Source: Centroberyx gerrardi (lineage: Eukaryota; Chordata; Actinopteri; Beryciformes; Berycidae). Taken from it: DNA of 64,000 bases. The stretch lies in contig NC_136012.1 in assembly GCF_048128805.1 (NCBI RefSeq), forward strand, positions 14,318,225 through 14,382,224, in the 5' to 3' direction. Shown one piece after another: positions 49,401-58,400 of this stretch (position 1 is the stretch's first letter; each line of letters starts with the position of its first letter). The notes under the pieces were generated by a model. The model was not told where the DNA came from and did no database searches. It saw only the letters and a program-made list of their open reading frames with translations. A program made the translations under genes and the position numbers.

Positions 49401-52400
49401 ACTGTACCTTTCCAGTAGGAGATAATGGAGTCCATAACTATTCCATTAACAAATAGAGCTATATGTAAACTCCTAGGGCGTCACAGCACAATTAACTGTG
49501 TATAATTGTATATTGAAATTTTAGTTTCCACAACTAGGCATGTCAGTAGAGGTGCCTGGTACCAATTTTTCAGAACTGATACGTGTACCAAGTACTTTAT
49601 TAAGTAGATCAGCCAATACATGTACCACTCACTAAAAATCAGTCACAATTTCAGAATAAAACCTATACTAATGAACATGTGTTGCAGTTTTTTGGGTAAT
49701 ACAAAATAAATATATTTAAGGGGGATTCCCCAAAACATCCTGTTCACACCATATAAATATACCAACATTACTTGATTCTTCTTTTTTTCCCCAGAAGTGA
49801 CAATTTTGTGCTTTAATTTGGCTGGGAGAATCGCCTCACTTCTGGTATTATTCTAACTGTCTGGCTGGTTTGAGGGAGCTGCTTCACCTCTCCTCTACTC
49901 TCAGCACTGCCAGACACTTTAGCTTGGTACAGGTGGCACTTTGCTTCACTGAGATCAAAGAATCACCACACTGCAGACATTTTTCTGCATCAGTATCAGA
50001 ACAGCTTCAATTGTCGATCCGAGCAAGAGTATTTGGGAGCTGGATAGACAGATATTACACTGCACAGATACATATCAGCAATCCTAAAACATTTCATTTA
50101 ATGTGTGCACTGTACTGTGCACACATGAAAGTAGAAAGTAGTAGTAAAATCCAAATTGTTTTCTGAATATGAAAATGTAGAAGTCGGTCTGTTTTATCAT
50201 TGTCTACTGGCATGAAACTAAGTTGTGGCCCTGAAGCATTTGATTTAGGCTGGGTTTTTGCTAGCGCACCGTTTCAAAATGTGTCTTTGCCAATTTAAAA
50301 TAGACACATTTGGACAAATGTGCAGCTGTTGTGGATGACATCTTTTAAGGAAATGTCAATTCAGATTATTATATAAATTTTGACAACCTGGTAGCCTCTT
50401 GCCTCTGAAAAGTCTCTTAAAACTGCATCCATGCCTCACAGCTGCTTAGAATGATCTCTTTTGGTTTCAAGTCTGTAGCAACAACATTTTAATTTTTCAA
50501 ATGGGGAAATTAAAATCACTTTTGAATGGATTCAGGTTCAAACTGATGGGTTTCAAAGATGATTCTCAATAAAATGGATGCTTTTATACCCATTTTTTAA
50601 TTAGTGCCATTTTCAGCTTAACAGCCAATAACTCACCTTTGCTGATGAGGAACTGCACTGTACAGAGGTGTCCCGCCCTGGCCGCCTTCATCAAGGGAGT
50701 CCTCCCCCCTTCAGACTCATGTTCCTGGAGGACAAAAAAAAGAATGACAACGTGTTGGACACGGCTTGGTTCAGACCAGAAGCACAACAGAGGCATAGCA
50801 GGAGTTACGCGTGCCATTTGCAGCAGGGCTGTTCACACCACTAGTGCATTTCAACACGCGTTCTTACAGCTCCAACAGCCAAGACAACAGCATCCCAAGC
50901 CTGCCATTTTTAATGTCGTCTTTGTAGAAGCAATGCTGAGGGGCTGAGGGTCATATAACTCCCCGTATTTTCCACTTCGGCGATTAAATTTACATCGTCC
51001 ATCTTCTTCACTTTCTTCAGACTCTCGTGCATTAAAACTCGCTTGCTCCCTCTCTTTAAAAGTAGAAACGGAACAGTTCTCTTTTTCTCCTTTTGAGGTA
51101 GTATATAAAGAAATAATATACGTATAACCAATATAAAAAAAAAATAACTACAAATTGAAATTCAATTAATAGGACTCTTATCTATAGCCTATAGTACACA
51201 CGTCTGTCTGTTGGAATCTGACTAATTGCACTGATGGGAAGCTATGTAAGCCAGTAGCAAGAAAAAACAAAACAAAACAGAAATGTATACAGGCCTAAAG
51301 AAAACTGCACTGGGTTCCATAGTATGAATACGTAAAAAAGATCTAATTATACAATCAGAACAGCTGAAACATTTAAGAACTAACTATGTGACAGTAGGTG
51401 CAGATGCTGGATATCAGCATTAGAGTGCTATAGTTACTTTTGGTACTATTGTCCAATGTGGTAGTGTTGTGTTCAATCTATCTATCCATCCATCCCATTA
51501 CCACGTATCCCAAATATATACTAACATTTATTCTAATTTAATTTAATTAAGTGAGACCTGTGGTTGCATTAAATTTACACCAGTGCACATGTATTAACAA
51601 CAACAGTAAAGACATTGGCAGGTTGATATGATGTGGTAATATGATGCAAATAAGGCCATCTATAGTGTATTTTCACTGTGTATTTCTGAGAAATTTGCGC
51701 ACACAGAAACAAATTTGACACCGAAACTATAGCTGCAGGTCCATGACCTGGGAGAATAGCTCTGCACCACAGTGGGTGACAGCACTCCAATCCATTGACA
51801 TGGGCGCCCAGAGCAAGCGGGCTCCGCTACACGTCCGTTCCACTTTTGGTGTTAACCAAGCCTAACGAGAACAAAGAGCCATTCAAAAGGGACAAAAAAA
51901 GAGAGAGATGGTATGAGTGTGATGCGTACCAGGTTGGCTCCAGCCTGCAGCAGCACATCCGCCACATCAGTGTGTCCGTTCTCACACGCATATGTCAACG
52001 CAGTGTCACCTGTTGCCGTGGTGGCATGAACGTTTGCCCCTGAATGACAAAACCAACAGATTAGGATAACAATAACAGTGGTACAGCAGATATAAAAAAT
52101 GCAGCTAAGCCTACTCCCTTTGCTTCTGTTCTCCTACATCTCCAACTACTTCTCCCTGCTCACCTGCAGCCAGTAGGTATTTGACCAACTCCAGGTGGCC
52201 CTCCTGTGCAGCTTCCATGAGGGGGGTGGAGCAGCCCAGCTCAATGTCGGCCCCTGCCTTGATGAGGAAGTCGGCCACTTCCAGGAAGCCTCCACAGCAA
52301 GCCAGGGTCAGAGCCGTTTCCTGGGTCTCTTCCGTCTGGGCGTTGATGTTAGCACCTGGACAGATTGTGTAAGAGCCATATAATTCTTTGCATCAAAAAT

Positions 52401-55400
52401 CGGCCTACTTTGATTTTGAAAAAAAAATGCTATACAGACTATAGAGTCCACATTTGTTAGCCCTTCTGTACTTGCCATATTTTGCATTGAAGATAACCAT
52501 AATATTTTAATTCACTGCATAAAATATTGTTACATTCTTTGCATGCTATGGCCTCTTAAAGCTTCTGTTTTTGCACATCACCATTGGTTGTATACAAATT
52601 ACCATGTTAATAAACTATTGCTCATAGTTATTTTCACATTTTTCCCACATAATTGTTAAAGCCATTACAGTAATGGCATCAGATTGTACATTAGTTGTAG
52701 GCCTGTGGTGACATGATGACCATACATGTGTCAACGGTTCCTCTGTCAGCTACTTCTCTCTCTGTTGCATTGCAAGGGGGATGTTGTGCTGTTTCAAAAG
52801 GCTATAAAATGGAGACAATGGACTTGATTGAGGCAGCGATCATATGGAAGGCTTTGAAAGGTTTAACCTTTTCAGGCAGTTCTGCTCTCCGATAGTCCAA
52901 GTTAGCAGAGAATGAGCTGCTCTAAGATATAATCTTTGATTTGCCATGTCTCTTTTGGTGCTTATTTCGTTAGCTCAAATGTGGCACATTGCATCAACTA
53001 AAATTCTGTGTATTCCATCCGGCTATGGGGGCTACGGTGCCATGCTACCCCTGGGAAAAAAGTTTGATGAACAAGCTCTTTTCATGCATTTTAACACCTA
53101 AAAAATAAATGTCTCAATTATTAGATCATTTTAATATACCACAATAACTGTATGGTTTACTTTCCATATTAAATATGTTGTGGTGTAGAGCACTGAGCAT
53201 TGGTAGTTTTGTACTGAAACAAAATACAACCACTATAGAGCTGCAACAATTAATCGATTAATCGATTAGTTGTCAACTATTAAATTAATCGGCAACTATT
53301 TTGATAATCGATTAATCGGTTTGAGTAATTTTATAAGAAAAATAAGTCAAAATTCTCTGATTCCAGCTTCTTAAATGTGAATATTTTCTGGTTTCTTTAC
53401 TCCTCTATGACAGTAAACTGAATATCTTTGGGTTGTGGACAAAACAAGACATTTGAGGACGTCATCTTGGGCTTTGGGAAACACTGATCGACATTTTTCA
53501 CCATTTTCTGACATTTTATAGACCAAACAACTAATCGATTAATCGAGAAAATAATCGACAGATTAATCGACAATGAAAATAATTGTTAGTTGCAGCCCTA
53601 AACCATTACCACTGAAAATGTACAAATGACCTTATAGATCCAGTTCTCCCACTACATTGAACATACTGTGTCTATTTAATAATAATTATAACAATAATAA
53701 TATTAATAATAGTGTGTGTGGTCCTGAAAACAACATGCGTTGCTGACATAAAATTCAAAAGTGATCCATTATTGATAGAAAATAAGTGACTAATAGATGG
53801 ATGAATATGTACTAAAACACAATAGGTAGATGAAGCCTTCCATTTGAGAAGACCAGAGTTACCAATGTAACCCACGCTAATGTTACGTCTAACTTGAATA
53901 TGTAACAACCAAAAAAAAATAAAAAAATCAATGACCTGGTGATCTACACACCGCGCACCTTAACTGTGTTTGAATTTTAATAAACCACGGCTAGTGTGGG
54001 TTATCACAATGTGCTGAGTCAAATCAATCTGGAATATAGCTCCAACGAGCATGTGTGCAGCATTGTACTCACATTCACCTTATATCCAAGTGTTAGGCTA
54101 TTTAGCAAATCGTTGACAACTAAAAAGGGTCAAGTTACTGTCTAGTACACACTGTTACAAACACAAGCGAGCAATGTGGAGTATAGAATCTTAAGTTCCA
54201 CTTTTGTTTTACAACTGGAGGCTCTGACAGATTGGACAACATACAACTGATCTCTGGTCCCCATTAGGCTTGTCTGCACATTTTCTGACTGACCAGTTCC
54301 ATTTAAGGCCCTTGTCTCTTATTGTTACCTGCTATAGAAGCCATTGTGATACTGAACAATGTTACCCTCTACTGCCAGGGGGGACTCGCATGTCCTTTTT
54401 TCTCCCAGTGTAGCACAGCGCTAAAATTAAGTTGAACAAATTGTGGCGATGGGAGCCTTGCAGTCACACGAGACGAACCTCAAAGATCAATATGTGATCA
54501 GATCCATTAGGATTTCTTCAAAAACAAAAATTACCATTAAAAAGTCACTGACTGGAAAGGAGTCAGTAACCAACTATCTGGCTGGTGCCAATGAAAATGG
54601 CTGCTTCTCCCTCATCATTTGGCTCCAAGTCAATTTGTGCCCCAAAAATGGCACAAAATACAGGTAACATTAAAGTAATAGATCATGATAATGGTTTACA
54701 TTTCAGATTAGTCTTGGCTCTCTGGTTTCTAGCTTTGGGAAAGAGTTGTTCATGTCTATAAACACTGACAGGACTGTCTTTTGCCATATGAATGTAAATT
54801 CTTGAGTCGAGTGGTATTTCACTTTAAGCTTCCATTTTACAAATCAAGGGTTCAGGTTTGCTTACCTTGAGCCAGCAGCAGCGCCACCATCTCCTCATGG
54901 CCTTCTCTGGCTGCCTCCATCAAGGGGGTGTAGCCCTCATCATTCACCTGGACACAAACAAAAGCACAAGGAAATAAGAAAGTATAGGGGCGGGTGTGAC
55001 TCACTGAAAGCTGTTGCACAACTGTTTCTTGTATGGGATATACAGTACAATCCATTGTCTAGAACTTGGCTTGTGCTTTGTGTCTGCGTGTGTGTTCTCA
55101 CACGTCAGATTTCTAAAATTTGAATGATTTCCCAGATCCTAAATTCTTGATTTGGATTTGAAGACTATAGCTTGTGTTCACTATGATCCATGCTGGCATG
55201 CAGCAAGCAGTTACAAGGTTTTCACCCAAAAGCAACGATAAATAACTACATATGTGAAATCACAAGTTGGTCTACAACTATACTCACATAGGGTAGTATT
55301 GAGACACACACTCTCAGCAAGAGAGCTGGGAACTATCTGCTTCATTTTCCATCCTTTCCCAGACTTGTGTGGGAAATCTGGTTTATACATGAAAGTGTAT

Positions 55401-58400
55401 TTACTTACCTCCTCCAAGTTGGCTCCTCTCTCTATGAGCAAGGCTGCCAGTTCCACATGTCCTCCGCAAGCTGCAAGGGTGAGGGGCGACTCGAAGGAAT
55501 CAGCCGGCATGTTGACCTGCGCACCGCTGTCCAACAGCAGTCGCGCTACCTCCACATGGCCGTCCTGGGACAGCGCAGAGACACACACAAAGAGCGCAGA
55601 GATAAGCACCTGAACAAACATATTGGGGATATACACTTTTCCATCAAGCTGTCCAAAAAAATAAAATAAACTGGTGTCCTGGATTTTCCACAAGGGCTTT
55701 GTAGGAGCGACCCAATCTTAAAAATGCCTGGGACAGCAACTTTGATGGTTAATTAGTTTAAAACATCTTGCAGTGTTCATTCACCCTAAGGCAGAAAGAA
55801 GAAAAAAAGAGAGAAGTGTAGATGAAGGTGACGTGGTTTGGGTCAGATGCTCACCATGCAAGCCTCCATCAGTGCTGTGTGCATCTCATCTGTCTTATGC
55901 TCCTGGTCCGCCCCAGCCTCCAATAGAAAACGCACCATATCCAAGTGACCTAAAGAAGATAAAAAAAAATGCTTTTTTTATTAAAAAAAGCTTTTGACAC
56001 TGTTAACAGGATACCAGTAAATAGTATGCCTACAGTATAGAGCCTATACATCATAATCAATGAGGTGTAGTTCTGACCTTTGTAGCAGGCGAGTGTGAGA
56101 GCGCTCTCTTTGAACTCGTTGGAGTGTGTGTTGATGCCGGCGCCATACTCTAGGAGTACCCTGGCCACCTCCACGTGGCCAGCACTGGCCGCCTCCATCA
56201 GAGGTGTGTGTCCATTCTCGTTGTGGTCCTCAATGTTAGCACCCTCCTTCAGCAGCACCTTCACCACATCCACAAAGCCACCGGCACACGCGTACGTCAG
56301 AGCTGTGTTGCCTGGATGGAGAAAGGACAGGAGAGAGGTTAAAACCTATTCTTGAAAATGTGTATAAGGAATGAGTGTGTAGGGGGCCAGGGAGCTTTAC
56401 CTGTGGAGGACTGTGCGTTGACATCTGCCCCATGGACCAGGAGCAGTTTGACGATGTCCACATAACCTCCGCTGGCAGCAGCCATCAGTGGTGTTATGTC
56501 CCCCTTGATGCCCCGGTCCTCCACATTGGCATGCATGGCCAACAATACCTAAGGGCAAACCAACAGGTTCAAAGAATTTAGAGAATGTATGGAGACCATC
56601 ATGATTTCATCTTTCCTTGGCAGTAAGTACGGTTAATACAGAGCACAGATCTTACACGCTGCAAGCACATAGTGCATGACTACACTAACTCCCATCCCAC
56701 ATTCAAACCTCCGTTTCACACACCTGTGCAAGTTCATAGTAGCCAGCAGAGCAGGCGAGGCACAGCAGGCTCTCTCCCTCCTCTGTGTGTTCGTTGACGC
56801 TCCGTCCCTCGTCCAGCAGTTTGCGCACTGCGTTCACGTCACCGTCTGAGCACGCCTCCGCTAAACTACGGCTGAAAATAACCAGACTGCTACAATTACT
56901 GCCACTGTGACAGGAGAACACACATACGCCTAACAGTTACACTGCTACAACTTAATCCCACTTTGAAAGGGCAAATACACACTCAGATGTAGACATACAA
57001 GCAAATCAGATTTGGGAAAAGGTATAGGAGAGTGATCATATCTGGATGGACATAGTCTATATTGGTCTATAAATAAACTGTCTACAAGATAAATGATTAT
57101 TATGGTAGTGCCAGTATGGGTGAGATACATACTTGTCGGCTTGGCCGGCGTTGAGTGTGTTTTCAGCTCTCATACGGGTCAGGGCTGCTGCAGCCTCGTC
57201 CAGGGCACAACTCACAGATGATGTCAGCCGCCGTAGCACCTCGGGGTCTGCAAAAGCTTTACCATCGGCAGTGGACAGTTTACCGATGCCTGCCGGACAC
57301 CAAGAGGGCAGAGGTGCATAGGGCAAGGCAAACCAGAGGGGAGCACAACCACACCCAGCCACAGAGACCAGATGAAGAAGCAAGTCCAGTCCAGCCAATC
57401 CAATCCAGGGTTAGTAGCAGCATACACAAAGGAAAAAACACACACACACACACAGAAAACACACACAAGCATTTGTTAATATTGCCAAAAAAACTTTTTT
57501 CATCAAAACTACTGGTCCATACCATGTGTGATTCTCAATAATTTCAATTTTGCTAACGATTGGGTCAAAAGGTAAGCAGGGTACAAAACAACTCCACAGG
57601 GCAACTATGGGAACACCCGGGCAAGATCAGATCTGTGACCAGAAATAGGATGAATGCAGCGAGTAAAGTAATGTTAGTTCTATACTGTGTTTGATACTAG
57701 TAGCAAGTGTTTAGGTTCGGGCTGTTAATGGTAGAAGAGAAAAGGTCTCCTTCTGTGTGAATTATAGATGGGGTGAGAGACGGTGAACGTGAGAGAAACA
57801 GATAGAAACAGGAGACAGTGGTCAGCAAGAGAGGGAGGCACAGCTGGGAGGAAAGCAAAAATGCAGAGAAAAATGTGTGCGCACACATGTGTATATGTCT
57901 GTTTGTCATGAAAGAGAAGAGAAAGCCAGAGAGGGGAGCGAGAGGGAAGAGCAAGCAGGAGGGGGGAAAAAAACAGCTTGTTCTAATGACCTACATTGAA
58001 GGACCTCTTTCAGAAGACAGAGCAAGGACCATTTCCCAACCAGCGAGACCATTCAAGTGTGTTTGAGTGAGAGTGTGTGTGTGTTTGTGGGAGCACGCAT
58101 TTTGAGGGTATGTGCAGAACAGAAGCGAGAGGAGCAAAGAGAGCTGAAAGTAAAAGTGTTGGCTTAGAACTTTTCAGCCTCAGCCTCAACCCATCCATTA
58201 GTCAGGCAGAAGTGAGCTCCAGTCCTTGTGGTCCTCCTGTTTTCACCACTAGGCCTGTGACTCAGTCTAAACTTAGCATGGCTGTCAGAGAGGGATTTCG
58301 CAATGCTCCCCAAGGCAGAGGAAGCAGAGGTCTGGGAAGTTGATCATTAATGCATTAATGTACTGTTTATCTCACAGAATGCAAGAAGTCCACTGGCCCA

